This document shows, one piece after another, positions 8,537 through 18,019 of a DNA stretch of 42,151 bases. Position 1 is the first letter of the stretch; the number at the start of each line of letters is the position of its first letter. The notes below the pieces were generated by a model. It saw only the letters and a program-made list of their open reading frames with translations, was not told the DNA's origin and did not search any database. Source of the stretch: BD1-7 clade bacterium (GTDB taxonomy: Bacteria > Pseudomonadota > Gammaproteobacteria > Pseudomonadales > DT-91); assembly GCA_902705835.1 (NCBI GenBank), contig CACSIN010000001.1:165325-207475 (forward strand). The letters are read 5' to 3'. The position numbers and the translations under genes were made by a program.

Positions 8537-10702
8537 TTAAACAGGCTCCAGCCGGGCATATTCTAGCACCAGCCATTTACTACCAACATCGTGAAAATTC
8601 ACTTGTACACGCGCACTTGCACCCTGGCCTTCAAACTGAACAACAATGCCTTCACCAAACTTAGGGTGGCTTACTGTCTGCCCTAGCTGCACACCGGCAT
8701 CGCCCATAGCCTCAGGCAGAGGCTTGGCATAGCTGCGCGTTACCGGTCGTGAAACCACCGATTGCATGCGCACTTCACGAATTAGCTCAGCGGGAAATTC
8801 ACGGATAAATCGCGACGGCGCATTGACGCTTTCCTGCCCATGCAAACGACGGGTTTCGGCATGGCTGATAGTTAATTTCTGCATCGCTCGAGTAACCCCG
8901 ACATAACACAGACGACGCTCTTCCTCGAGACGACCGGGCTCTTCAATACTCATTTTATGGGGGAAGAGGTTTTCTTCGACGCCAACCAGATAAACGCTCT
9001 GGAACTCCAGACCTTTGGCGCTGTGCAGCGTCATCATCTGTACGCTGTCTTCAAATTCGTCGGCTTGCCCTTGGCCCGCATCCAACGCAGCTTCATCAAG
9101 GAACTGTTGCAACGGCGACACAGCCTCGTCTTCATCATCCCCAAACTCACGGGCGGCACTCACCAGCTCTTGCAAGTTTTCAATTCTGGCTTGGCCCTTT
9201 TCGCCTTTCTCTTTTTCATACATGGGCACCAAACCGGAGCGATCAATGACTAACTCCATCGCCTCATCCAAGGTCGACTGAGAAATGGATTCATCCATGC
9301 CATCAATCAACTCAAGGAACGTTGCTAGGGCGTTCAATGCGCGTGCACTCATGAGCTTATGCTCAATTAGCGCCTCGGCGGCTTGCCATAGACTACAGCC
9401 ATGATCACGGGCATATTCCCGTAACGTTTCAAGCGTTTTGTTACCAATGCCGCGCGGTGGGGTATTCACCACCCGCTCGAAACCTGGGTCATCATATCGA
9501 TTCAGCAACAGGCGCAAGTATGCCAACGCATGTTTGATTTCGAGGCGGTCATAAAATCGCTGGCCGCCGTATATACGGTAGGGAACCCCTGCACGCAGCA
9601 AGGCTTCTTCCAACACCCGTGACTGGGCGTTAGAGCGGTATAAAATGGCGACGTCCGACTTATTCCAATCGGTTTTTCCTATCTGATGTTCAATGTCTTC
9701 AACAACATAACGCGCTTCATCTTGTTCATTGAAGCCGGCATACAGTGTGATGGGGTCGCCGTCCTCGCCATCCGTCCACAGCTCTTTCCCCAAACGCCCT
9801 TGGTTGTTAGCGATAATGGCATTGGCCGCACGTAGAATGGTTGCGGTAGAGCGATAGTTCTGTTCCAGACGAATCACCTTCAGCGGATGAAAGTCGTCAG
9901 TGACACTCTGGATATTTTCGATTTTGGCGCCACGCCAGCCATAAATGGACTGGTCGTCATCACCCACTGCCATGAGGTTGGCTTTATCGCCACAAAGCAC
10001 GCGTAACCAAGCATACTGAACCGTGTTGGTGTCTTGAAATTCGTCCACTAACACATGCTGAAAACGTTTCTGATAATGCGCCAGTAATTGCGGTTGATTG
10101 AGCCAAAGCTCATGGGAACGCAGCAATAATTCAGCAAAATCAACCATGCCGCCTTGCTGGCAAATATCTTCATAGGCCGAGTACACCTGTAACATGGTGC
10201 GCTGGTATAAATCGCCATAATCATCAATGTGAGATGCGCGACGACCTTCATCTTTCTGCCCATTGATATAGCCCTGAGCCTGACGTGGCGGCCAGCGACT
10301 GTCATCCAGCTCCAAGTCTTTCATGATGCGTTTAATCAAACGCAGCTGGTCATCACTGTCGAGTATCTGGAAATTTTGCGGCAACCCGGCTTCGACCCAG
10401 TGAGCCTTGAGTAAGCGGTGAGCTAAGCCGTGAAAGGTGCCTATCCATAAACCTTGAGTGGGGATCTTGAGCATGTGCTCGATACGCCCACGCATCTCCT
10501 TGGCGGCCTTATTGGTAAAGGTTACCGCCATGATGGCATGCGGGGAGATGTTCTCCACTTGCATCAGCCACGCGATACGGTGCACCAGCACGCGGGTTTT
10601 TCCGCTGCCAGCACCGGCCAACACCAACATATTGCCCACCGGAGCGGCAACCGCATCACGCTGAGCTTCATTTAACTGATCGAGAATATCTGAAACGTCC
10701 AT
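8537..10702 (-). CDS. uvrD: DNA helicase II UvrD
   Basis: A 3'-5' superfamily 1A helicase for nucleotide excision and mismatch repair. The Walker A LAGAGSGKTRVL lies near the N-terminus, VDEFQDTN is the Walker B/DEAD-like motif, GDDDQSIYGWRGA is motif III and VTRAMQKLTIS is in motif VI. The C-terminal GVQLGQTVSHPKFGEGIV segment is the Tudor-like RNA polymerase contact of UvrD/PcrA. I chose the ATG at 10702 (MDVSDILDQLNEAQRDAV), which aligns with the start of E. coli UvrD and gives 721 residues; the frame is open nine codons further, to 10729. No start has a clear ribosome-binding site. A LexA-like site lies just upstream. Confidence 0.96.
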   Translation of the reverse strand: MDVSDILDQLNEAQRDAVAAPVGNMLVLAGAGSGKTRVLVHRIAWLMQVENISPHAIMAVTFTNKAAKEMRGRIEHMLKIPTQGLWIGTFHGLAHRLLKAHWVEAGLPQNFQILDSDDQLRLIKRIMKDLELDDSRWPPRQAQGYINGQKDEGRRASHIDDYGDLYQRTMLQVYSAYEDICQQGGMVDFAELLLRSHELWLNQPQLLAHYQKRFQHVLVDEFQDTNTVQYAWLRVLCGDKANLMAVGDDDQSIYGWRGAKIENIQSVTDDFHPLKVIRLEQNYRSTATILRAANAIIANNQGRLGKELWTDGEDGDPITLYAGFNEQDEARYVVEDIEHQIGKTDWNKSDVAILYRSNAQSRVLEEALLRAGVPYRIYGGQRFYDRLEIKHALAYLRLLLNRYDDPGFERVVNTPPRGIGNKTLETLREYARDHGCSLWQAAEALIEHKLMSARALNALATFLELIDGMDESISQSTLDEAMELVIDRSGLVPMYEKEKGEKGQARIENLQELVSAAREFGDDEDEAVSPLQQFLDEAALDAGQGQADEFEDSVQMMTLHSAKGLEFQSVYLVGVEENLFPHKMSIEEPGRLEEERRLCYVGVTRAMQKLTISHAETRRLHGQESVNAPSRFIREFPAELIREVRMQSVVSRPVTRSYAKPLPEAMGDAGVQLGQTVSHPKFGEGIVVQFEGQGASARVQVNFHDVGSKWLVLEYARLEPV

Positions 10703-10716
10703 GGCAGGCATTCTAG

Positions 10717-10732
10717 CATGGATATCCATACA
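10717..10732 (-). promoter_or_regulatory. Possible LexA (SOS) box upstream of uvrD
   Basis: On the minus strand the site reads CTGT-ATGGATAT-CCAT. Compared with CTGT-N8-ACAG, the left half is perfect and the right half is imperfect. It sits 15 bases before the proposed uvrD start. E. coli uvrD is LexA-regulated through a site with a similar imperfect right half. The inner ATGGATATCCAT is itself a perfect palindrome, so chance symmetry is possible. Confidence 0.35.
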
Positions 10733-10843
10733 GGAACTACGAAGATTAGATCATGAATGCCAGGACTAACCCCTTTCGCCGTGGCCGGGCTATCGCTGGC
10801 AGGTTATCATGTCGGTATTCGAACCATTACGCCGCACAAAATC

Positions 10844-11686
10844 ATGTCGATCATTCAAACCATTCAGCAGGCCCGCCAACGACTGCGTAAGTCCGAGCTC
10901 AAGGTGTGTGAGTACATACTCAAACATCAGGAAGAGATCATCCACATGCGTATCGTTGATTTAGCCAGCGCGGCTGAAGTCAGCGAACCAACGGTTGTGC
11001 GCTTTTGTCGTGCCATCAATTGCAGTGGGTTTCAGGATTTCAAATTGCGACTTGCTCAGCACTTGGCGACCCGTCAGGAGTTTGAGCCATTCAAAATCGC
11101 CGATACCGATTCAGTCGGTGATTTATCCATGAAGGTGTTTGATGCCACTCTAGCAACACTGGAACAAGTTCGTGATGCGATCAGCCCGGCAACGATCGAG
11201 GCGGCCATCAATGCACTCAGTAGAGCCAAACGGGTTGAATTTTACGGCTTCGGCGCATCAGCGGCGGTTGCGGCCGATGCGCAGCACAAGTTTTTCCGGC
11301 TTAAAATCAGCTCGGCGGTGTATTCGGACCCGCATATTCAATTGATGTCAGCTATGTCGCTAACCGACGACGATGTGGTAGTCGCCATCTCACAATCAGG
11401 CCAAACAGACGCACTCATCGACGCGATGCGTATTGCCAACGAGTACGGGGCGACAACCATCGCCTTGGCACCGGGCAATTCATTGGTGGCTAAAGAAGCC
11501 AATATTGCGATCGCAATCGATGCCGAAGAAGAGGTAGAAATCTACACACCGCTATCATCGCGTATTGCTCATCTGGTGGTCATCGATTTATTAGCCGTTG
11601 GGGTAGCCCAGCGGATCGGCCCGACTATCTCTCAGCATCTACAGGCTGTTCACAAGGGATTAAAAACGCTGCGCCAAGGCGAGTAA
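10844..11686 (+). CDS. MurR/RpiR family regulator, HexR-like
   Basis: A 280-residue regulator with an N-terminal RpiR-type helix-turn-helix (about residues 1-75; AEVSEPTVVRFCRAINCSGF is the recognition helix region) and a C-terminal SIS sugar-phosphate-binding domain (about 110-270; FYGFGASAAVAADAQHKFFRL and AISQSGQTDALIDA). These segments are close to HexR, which represses central sugar metabolism genes until it binds 2-keto-3-deoxy-6-phosphogluconate. Unlike hexR in pseudomonads it is not next to zwf/pgl/edd, so the name is not certain. I placed the start at MSIIQTIQQARQRL (10844), where the family begins; the frame is open to 10757 with an unlikely N-terminus. Confidence 0.8.
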   Translation: MSIIQTIQQARQRLRKSELKVCEYILKHQEEIIHMRIVDLASAAEVSEPTVVRFCRAINCSGFQDFKLRLAQHLATRQEFEPFKIADTDSVGDLSMKVFDATLATLEQVRDAISPATIEAAINALSRAKRVEFYGFGASAAVAADAQHKFFRLKISSAVYSDPHIQLMSAMSLTDDDVVVAISQSGQTDALIDAMRIANEYGATTIALAPGNSLVAKEANIAIAIDAEEEVEIYTPLSSRIAHLVVIDLLAVGVAQRIGPTISQHLQAVHKGLKTLRQGE

Positions 11687-11718
11687 CACGCACTTAATCG
11701 CCGACACAATGCATCGTT

Positions 11719-13248
11719 TTATTGCAGCCAGAATACCGTTGCCGAAACCGCGCCAATCACTAAAGCCAACGTAATCAATCGATTTTGACGCCGTATAGAG
11801 GTGACCAGCTGCTGTATTTGCAGATCTTCCTGCGGCAATCGAGGTGCCGGTGGCGTACTTAAGTGCTCATAAACAAGATCCGGAATTTCTGGCAAATGTT
11901 CGAGCCAACCGGGTAAATGCCGACCGATTTGTTTGGCCATGTTGCGCGGTGAATAACGTTCTCGCATCCACTCTTCCAGAAACGGCAACGCCGTGTTCCA
12001 TAAATCCAATTGCGGATACAACTGACGGCCCAAGCCTTCGATGTTAAGTAAGGTTTTCTGCAGTAATACCAGTGACGGCTGAACTTCCATTTCGAAACGG
12101 CGTGCCGTTTGGAACAAATACATCAGCAACTCGCCGAAGGAAATCTCTGCCAGGGGTTTTTCAAATACCGGCTCACACACGCTGCGGATAGCCGCTTCAA
12201 AATCATTAACCCGCGTATGTGCTGGCACCCAGCCACACTGAACATGCAGCTCGGCAACTTGATGGTAATCACGCTTGAAGATAGCCAATAAATTGCGCGC
12301 CAGATAATACTGATCAAACTCGCTAAGGCTGCCGATGATGGCACAATCGATGGCGATATACTGAGGGTCGTCTGGCTGCTCGCGCGATACAAAAATATTG
12401 CCCGGATGCATATCTGCATGGAAAAAACTGTCGCGAAATACCTGTGTGAAAAAGATCTCAACACCACGCTCAGCCAACTTGCGCATGTTAGTGCCTTGTT
12501 CACGCAACGCCTCAACATCCGTTACCGGAATACCGTGAATACGCTCCATCACCATCACTTGAGTATCACAGTAATCCCAATAAACCTCAGGCACATACAA
12601 TAACGGAGAGCCGTCAAAATTTCGACGCAGCTGAGAGGTATTAGCAGCTTCTCGCTTTAGATCTAACTCATCAACAATGGTGTGCTGATAATCTTGAACT
12701 ACTTCGATGGGACGCAGACGTTTACCTTCAGGATGAAAACGCTCAACTGCTCGGGCAATCAGGCGTAACAAGCCAATATCTTTGCGAATCACCGGCAAAA
12801 TATTCGGCCTAACAACTTTAACAACCACATCTTCGCCACTGAGCAGTGTGGCCGCATGCACCTGCGCAATCGAGGCTGATGCCATGGGAGTTTTATCAAA
12901 ACTGGCAAACATCTCATCCACTGACTTTTTCAATGCCGTTTCAATGATCGTGCAAGCCACATCACTGTCGAATGGAGCAACGTTATCCTGCAACAATGCC
13001 AGCTCTTCAGCCAGGTCATCGGGTAACAGGTCTTTGCGGGTCGATAATAGCTGGCCAAATTTAACAAAAATTGGCCCCAGCGATTCTAACGCCAGACGCA
13101 ACCGTCGTGCGCGGTTATCCGTTGGCTCCGGTAAAACTGCACTGAAAAAAAATAATAATCGCAACCAAAAGGGCAGCAGGCTGAGATCGATAAAGGTATC
13201 TAAGCGATAGCGAAAAAACGTACGAAGTATGTGGAACAGGCGTCTCAC
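11719..13248 (-). CDS. ubiB: Ubiquinone biosynthesis ABC1-kinase-like protein UbiB
   Basis: An atypical protein kinase-like ATPase needed for coenzyme Q synthesis, membrane-bound. Visible family features are the KxGQ motif at K63-F-G-Q66, the alanine-rich replacement of the glycine loop ([11 protein letters not shown]) and the catalytic segment [12 protein letters not shown]. The C-terminus has one clear membrane helix ([18 protein letters not shown]). At 509 residues it is somewhat shorter than E. coli UbiB (546), which has two C-terminal helices, so this form may keep only one. It starts with GTG preceded by AAGGA at good spacing. It is the last gene of ubiE-ubiJ-ubiB, 60 bases after ubiJ. 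Confidence 0.96.
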   Translation of the reverse strand: MRRLFHILRTFFRYRLDTFIDLSLLPFWLRLLFFFSAVLPEPTDNRARRLRLALESLGPIFVKFGQLLSTRKDLLPDDLAEELALLQDNVAPFDSDVACTIIETALKKSVDEMFASFDKTPMASASIAQVHAATLLSGEDVVVKVVRPNILPVIRKDIGLLRLIARAVERFHPEGKRLRPIEVVQDYQHTIVDELDLKREAANTSQLRRNFDGSPLLYVPEVYWDYCDTQVMVMERIHGIPVTDVEALREQGTNMRKLAERGVEIFFTQVFRDSFFHADMHPGNIFVSREQPDDPQYIAIDCAIIGSLSEFDQYYLARNLLAIFKRDYHQVAELHVQCGWVPAHTRVNDFEAAIRSVCEPVFEKPLAEISFGELLMYLFQTARRFEMEVQPSLVLLQKTLLNIEGLGRQLYPQLDLWNTALPFLEEWMRERYSPRNMAKQIGRHLPGWLEHLPEIPDLVYEHLSTPPAPRLPQEDLQIQQLVTSIRRQNRLITLALVIGAVSATVFWLQ

Positions 13249-13308
13249 GTGGGATCCTTAGTGGGGGTAGATACGACCGTTTACCCCATTATAGAAGCAA
13301 TGCCGGTA

Positions 13309-13956
13309 TCAAAAATTCTCAGGGGTCTGGCGCTTCAGCACACGCGCGTGCAGGCGCTGAAGCCGTGCTTGCAGTCGCTCAACCCGCTCATCAAGCACGT
13401 GTATCTCATCAATGAAGGCATCCATTTCAGCTTGAGTCGGTGCTAGGCGTCCTTCTTCAAGAACAAACTCCTGCACATGCCGCAAAAATACTGGCTGTGT
13501 GCTCTTCAGCCACTGTAATGTCTCACGGCTGAATTTTCCCAAAGCATGGGCGGGTAGGTCTCCGATCACTCGGGCCAAATGGTATTCCCAATCCAACTCA
13601 ACATGCGCAAGAATATCCTGCAGATCAATTAACAGGCTACTTTCGCCTTGCAAACGTAAGTCGGCGTTAATCATCTCGGCAGCCTTGTCTTCGGCCGTTA
13701 ACAAACGAATGAACGCCGACATATCGCCACTCAAGTGTGCGGTCGTTGTCGGTGCATCCCCTTCACCCACCAGCATCAGCTGGATGGATTGACCTTCAAC
13801 AGCCACACACAGATCAATATCAGGGTCGGTACACTGCAACCGGATGCTTTTGCCAGCCAGTGATTCAAGTCGCTGACGTGCCATAGGATCAAGCTCCAAT
13901 GCACGATTTACAACACTCTCCAGTGCTGTCAGTCGCCCCTGATTAATCAGCGCCAT
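13309..13956 (-). CDS. ubiJ: Ubiquinone biosynthesis accessory factor UbiJ (SCP2 domain)
   Basis: A lipid-binding accessory protein of the soluble Ubi complex, thought to present ubiquinone intermediates. The 215 residues contain an SCP2-like N-terminal domain (about 10-110), the DLQDILAHVELDWEYHLARVIGD segment typical of UbiJ, and a C-terminal coiled-coil-rich stretch (RVERLQARLQRLHARVL). Its ATG overlaps the ubiE stop codon by one base (TGATG), indicating coupled translation. It lies between ubiE and ubiB, as in E. coli. Confidence 0.93.
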   Translation of the reverse strand: MALINQGRLTALESVVNRALELDPMARQRLESLAGKSIRLQCTDPDIDLCVAVEGQSIQLMLVGEGDAPTTTAHLSGDMSAFIRLLTAEDKAAEMINADLRLQGESSLLIDLQDILAHVELDWEYHLARVIGDLPAHALGKFSRETLQWLKSTQPVFLRHVQEFVLEEGRLAPTQAEMDAFIDEIHVLDERVERLQARLQRLHARVLKRQTPENF

Positions 13957-14705
13957 CAGGTTTTTAACCCTTTGTGCAAAGCTACAATACCGCCAGTCAT
14001 ATTATGGTATTCGACCTGGTCAAAGCCGGCGTCCAGCATCATTTGTTTGAGCGTTTCCTGATCGGGGTGCATACGAATCGATTCTGCCAGATACCGGTAT
14101 GACTCCGCATCATTGGCGACCAACTCCCCCATTTTCGGCAAAATTCGGAACGAATACGTATCGTACGCACGTTCCAAAAGCGTGTTTTGCGGTTTGGAAA
14201 ACTCCAACACCAATAAACGACCACCCGGTTTCAGGATGCGGTACATGGACTCCAACGCTTTATCTTTTTCGGTGACATTACGCAAACCAAAGGCGATGGT
14301 AATGCAATCGAAGTAGTTGTCCGGAAATGGCAGACTTTCGGCATTAGCCTGCACATAATTGATGTTTCCGGCAATGCCTCGATCGGTAAGTTTGTCACGA
14401 CCTACACCCAGCATGGAGGCATTGATATCCGACAGAATGACCTGCCCATCCTTGCCCACTATTTTCGAAAATTTACCCGCTAGATCGCCGGTTCCACCTG
14501 CAATATCGAGAATTTTTTGCCCGCGGCGCGCACAACTCGCTTCAATGGTGAATTGTTTCCACAAACGGTGAACACCACCGGACATCAGATCGTTCATGAT
14601 GTCGTATTTTGCTGCTACAGAATGGAAAACATCAGCAACTTTGCCGGCTTTCTCGTCTTTTGCAACGGTCTGATAACCAAAATGCGTGGAGTCTTTTTCG
14701 CTCAT
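13956..14705 (-). CDS. ubiE: Ubiquinone/menaquinone C-methyltransferase UbiE
   Basis: An SAM-dependent methyltransferase that methylates the quinone ring in ubiquinone (and, where present, menaquinone) synthesis. Of 249 residues, [21 protein letters not shown] is the UbiE N-terminal signature; [16 protein letters not shown] is SAM motif [23 protein letters not shown] is the second UbiE signature. It is the first gene of ubiE-ubiJ-ubiB, with a good promoter 40 bases upstream of its start. Confidence 0.97.
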   Translation of the reverse strand: MSEKDSTHFGYQTVAKDEKAGKVADVFHSVAAKYDIMNDLMSGGVHRLWKQFTIEASCARRGQKILDIAGGTGDLAGKFSKIVGKDGQVILSDINASMLGVGRDKLTDRGIAGNINYVQANAESLPFPDNYFDCITIAFGLRNVTEKDKALESMYRILKPGGRLLVLEFSKPQNTLLERAYDTYSFRILPKMGELVANDAESYRYLAESIRMHPDQETLKQMMLDAGFDQVEYHNMTGGIVALHKGLKT

Positions 14706-14744
14706 ATTTCGCTCAAAACCAAAGGTCTGAAAATAAACGGTTCC

Positions 14745-14773
14745 ATTTTAGCGGGAATAGCCGCTTGCGTCAC
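14745..14773 (-). promoter_or_regulatory. sigma-70 promoter of ubiE-ubiJ-ubiB
   Basis: On the minus strand GTGACG (14768-14773) and TAAAAT (14745-14750) are separated by 17 bases and match the consensus at four and five of six positions. The predicted transcript would start about 33 bases before the ubiE ATG. It lies between ubiE and the terminator of the RND operon. Confidence 0.5.
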
Positions 14774-14792
14774 CGATAACCATTCAAGGCAT

Positions 14793-14819
14793 AAAAAAGC
14801 CGGAGCTTTACTCCGGCTT
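14793..14819 (-). terminator. Rho-independent terminator of the RND efflux operon
   Basis: AAGCCGGAG and CTCCGGCTT form a perfect 9-bp stem with a 5-base loop (14797-14819). On the minus strand it is followed by a run of six T (14793-14798). It lies 36 bases beyond the stop codon of the RND pump gene. Confidence 0.9.
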
Positions 14820-14854
14820 AATTCCAATCGGTAGCAAGCCGATCAATTCATCAA

Positions 14855-17800
14855 TTAACCGGCAGGCTTATCGATATCGTCCGTACCGGCCGCACCGGAA
14901 TCCATCCGCGCTTGTAGCTTTTCTCGCATGGTCTGAATAATAACGAAGAAGCTAGGCGTTAAGAAGGTGCCCACAATCAACGCTGCAATCATGCCGGAAG
15001 CTACCGTTACACCCAGCGATACCTGCGCACTGGCGCCAGCACCCGAGGCAAATACCAATGGCATGATACCGAGAATAAACGAAAGCGCCGTCATGTTGAT
15101 GGCCCGGAAACGCAATCGGGCGGCATCCACCGCGGCGTCAAAAATGGGTTCACCGTTCAGCTCACGTTTATTCTTGGCAAACTCCACGATCAAGATAGAG
15201 TTTTTCGCGGCCATGCTGATCAACAAGATCAAGCCCACCTGCCCATAGAGGTTAAGCTCCATATTCATAACCAGCAGCGCTGCTGCACTACCACCAAGCG
15301 CGATAGGTACAACCAACAAGATGGCAAACGGTGTCGACCAACTTTCATATTGAGCAACCAAAAACAGGTATATAAATACCAGCGCCATGATAAACGCGAC
15401 AATCGCGGTAGAGCCGGATTTCAGCTGCTGATATACCTGCCCCGTCCAATCGTACTGGAAGCCCGGCGGCATCTGATCAGCCAAGCGCTGGAACTCTTCG
15501 ATTGCCTGTGAAGTACCGTGACCTTGCGCGACGTTGCCATTGATAATGGCAGATCGGAACTTGTTATACCGCCAAACAACATCCGGGCCGAAAATCGTCT
15601 CCTCGGTAAAGAAGTTGGTAATCGGAATCATATCGCCAGAACCAGAACGCACGTAGAACGAATTCATGTCTTCGGCATCTTTGCGGTAATCTCCTTCAGC
15701 CTGCATGATGACTCGGTAGGTCTGGCCGTACTTATTGAAATCGTTGATATAGTACGACCCCAGATTACTTTGCAGGGTATAAAACAACTCTGTCAGGGGC
15801 ACGCCCAGCGTTTTGGCCTTGTCACGGTCAATATCCAAATAAATCTGCGGCACACTGGCCCGAAAGGGCGAAAATGCAGAAGTAATAATGCCACTTTGGT
15901 TAGCCTGAGTAGAGATACTGGTGACTTGTTCAGCCAATTCGGTATATGCACCACCGCCGGTATCTTGAATGACAAATTCCATGCCCCCAGCACTACCCAA
16001 CCCCGGAATTGCCGGTGGTGACAGCGCATAAATACTGGCCTCAGGCAAATTCACATAGGCATAACCATTGAGCTTTTGGGTGATCGCGAACACACTGTTT
16101 TGCCGCCCAGGGCGGTCATCCCATGATCGCAATACAGCAAACATTACCGCCTGATTACCGGATGCAGACCCCGTCAAAATACCAAAACCGGTAATCGAGG
16201 TAACAGATTCCACATTCGGATCAGCCTCCAACATAGCTTCAAGGTCTTTCACCACATCATAGGTACGGGTCAACGAGGCGTTATCAGGCAATTGCACACT
16301 GACCAAAAACAAGCCTTTGTCTTCCTGCGGCACAAACCCGGTCGGGATCTTCATAAACCCGAATACGGTGCCAATCAACAACACGATAAACACGATGGTG
16401 ACGACAGCTAACTTATGGATCAGCGCTTGCACACCGCGACCATATTTATCCGTGACAATATTTAAATACTTGGTGAAGCCGACAAACCACTTCGGCTCTT
16501 TCATATTGGGTTTAAGAATCAATGAACACAGCACTGGGCTCAGCGTTAAGGCATTGATACTAGAGATCACTACCGCCACACAAATAGTGACACCCAGCTG
16601 GCGATACAACTCACCGGTAATCCCCGGTAACAAGGTTACTGGCACAAATACGGCCAACAGCACCAAGGTGGTAGCAATGATCGGCGATGTCACTTCCTTC
16701 ATCGACGCCAATGCTGCTTGTTTCGCCCCAGCTTCGGGGTTTTCACGCAAATGCCGATCGGTGTTCTCGATCACCAAAATCGCATCATCAACCACAATAC
16801 CAATCGCCAAAATCATGGCCAGCAGGGTAATGGTGTTGATCGTCATACCCAGCGCCAACAGCACCGCAAACGTACCGATCAACGAAACTGGGATCGCGAT
16901 ACTCGGTATCATGGTGCTGCGCACCGAACCGAGGAACACAAAAGTAATTAGGATAACCAACACAACCGCTTCAAACAGCGATTCCACTACCTGAGATATC
17001 GATGCAGAAACGTAACGGGTGGTGTTATACGAGGCTTGATAATCCATGCCGGAAGGAAAGTATTGCTTCAGGCTTTCCAACTCAGCCATAACGCGATCGT
17101 TGGACTCCAGAGCGTTCGCATCGGGCGTTAAATACAACGCCATGCTAACCGCAGGTTTACCCTGAAATTCAGAGATAATGGAGTAATCACTCTGGCCTAG
17201 CTCTACCCGTCCGATATCTTTGAGGTAAACAATCGATCCATCTGTTTCCGCACGGATAACGATGTTTTCAAATTCACTAACGTTCTCAAGCCGACCTTTG
17301 GTTTGTAACGTAAATTCGCGTTGTAAACGGCCATCAAACGGTGGCGAGCCAATTTTACCAACCGGTGCCTGAATGTTCTGTTCCTGCAACGCGACGGAAA
17401 CATCTTGTGGCGTGATTGCCAATGACGCCATTTTTTCTGGGTCCAGCCACAATCGCATGGAATATTCGCCACCGAAGATTTGCACTTTGGCAATGCCAGG
17501 AACCCGAGCCAACGCGCTTTGAACGTTGATCTTGGTGTAATTCGACATAAACAGATAATCAAGTGACTCATCCGGTGAATATAACGAGACAACCATCAGG
17601 ATATCCGGCGACTGTTTCTCAACCAACAGCCCTTGCTGACGCACTTCAGCTGGCAGACGCGGTTCGGCTTCCTTGAGTTTGTTTTGCACCCTAACTACAG
17701 CAAGATCCGAGTCGGTACCTAGCTCAAAGGTTACAGCCAGTGAATAACCACCTGAGTTATCACTGGTCGATTTCATGTAAATCATGCCCTCGACGCCGTT

Positions 17801-18010
17801 GATAACATCCTCAATCGGGCTTGCGACGGTGTCTTCAACGACTTTCGCCGATGCACCTGGGAAGGTCGTATTCACCACCACCTGTGGCGGCGTGATTTGC
17901 GGATACTCAGCGATTGGCAGTTGAGTCAGAGAAATAAGACCTGCCAAGGTAATAACGATGGATACCACCAACGCAAACTTGGGCCTGCCGATAAAAAAGC
18001 GACTAATCAT
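14855..18010 (-). CDS. RND efflux pump inner-membrane subunit (HAE1/AcrB family)
   Basis: A proton-driven multidrug exporter subunit of 1051 residues, normal for the HAE1 family. It has the N-terminal membrane helix ([25 protein letters not shown]), two large periplasmic loops and two clusters of membrane helices. Proton-relay residues are visible: the Asp pair in [17 protein letters not shown] of helix 4 and the Lys in [14 protein letters not shown] of helix 10. It follows its adaptor gene by nine bases. No outer-membrane TolC/OprM gene and no TetR-type repressor are adjacent, so it must use an outer-membrane channel encoded elsewhere. Substrates cannot be deduced. Confidence 0.96.
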   Translation of the reverse strand: MISRFFIGRPKFALVVSIVITLAGLISLTQLPIAEYPQITPPQVVVNTTFPGASAKVVEDTVASPIEDVINGVEGMIYMKSTSDNSGGYSLAVTFELGTDSDLAVVRVQNKLKEAEPRLPAEVRQQGLLVEKQSPDILMVVSLYSPDESLDYLFMSNYTKINVQSALARVPGIAKVQIFGGEYSMRLWLDPEKMASLAITPQDVSVALQEQNIQAPVGKIGSPPFDGRLQREFTLQTKGRLENVSEFENIVIRAETDGSIVYLKDIGRVELGQSDYSIISEFQGKPAVSMALYLTPDANALESNDRVMAELESLKQYFPSGMDYQASYNTTRYVSASISQVVESLFEAVVLVILITFVFLGSVRSTMIPSIAIPVSLIGTFAVLLALGMTINTITLLAMILAIGIVVDDAILVIENTDRHLRENPEAGAKQAALASMKEVTSPIIATTLVLLAVFVPVTLLPGITGELYRQLGVTICVAVVISSINALTLSPVLCSLILKPNMKEPKWFVGFTKYLNIVTDKYGRGVQALIHKLAVVTIVFIVLLIGTVFGFMKIPTGFVPQEDKGLFLVSVQLPDNASLTRTYDVVKDLEAMLEADPNVESVTSITGFGILTGSASGNQAVMFAVLRSWDDRPGRQNSVFAITQKLNGYAYVNLPEASIYALSPPAIPGLGSAGGMEFVIQDTGGGAYTELAEQVTSISTQANQSGIITSAFSPFRASVPQIYLDIDRDKAKTLGVPLTELFYTLQSNLGSYYINDFNKYGQTYRVIMQAEGDYRKDAEDMNSFYVRSGSGDMIPITNFFTEETIFGPDVVWRYNKFRSAIINGNVAQGHGTSQAIEEFQRLADQMPPGFQYDWTGQVYQQLKSGSTAIVAFIMALVFIYLFLVAQYESWSTPFAILLVVPIALGGSAAALLVMNMELNLYGQVGLILLISMAAKNSILIVEFAKNKRELNGEPIFDAAVDAARLRFRAINMTALSFILGIMPLVFASGAGASAQVSLGVTVASGMIAALIVGTFLTPSFFVIIQTMREKLQARMDSGAAGTDDIDKPAG

Positions 18011-18019
18011 GGCTTGCCT

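Noticed and set aside
15518-16994. Long plus-strand frames (167 and 225 codons) opposite the RND pump gene
   Set aside because: The minus-strand pump is unmistakable, and these frames give Asn/Thr- or Ile-rich translations typical of antisense shadows.
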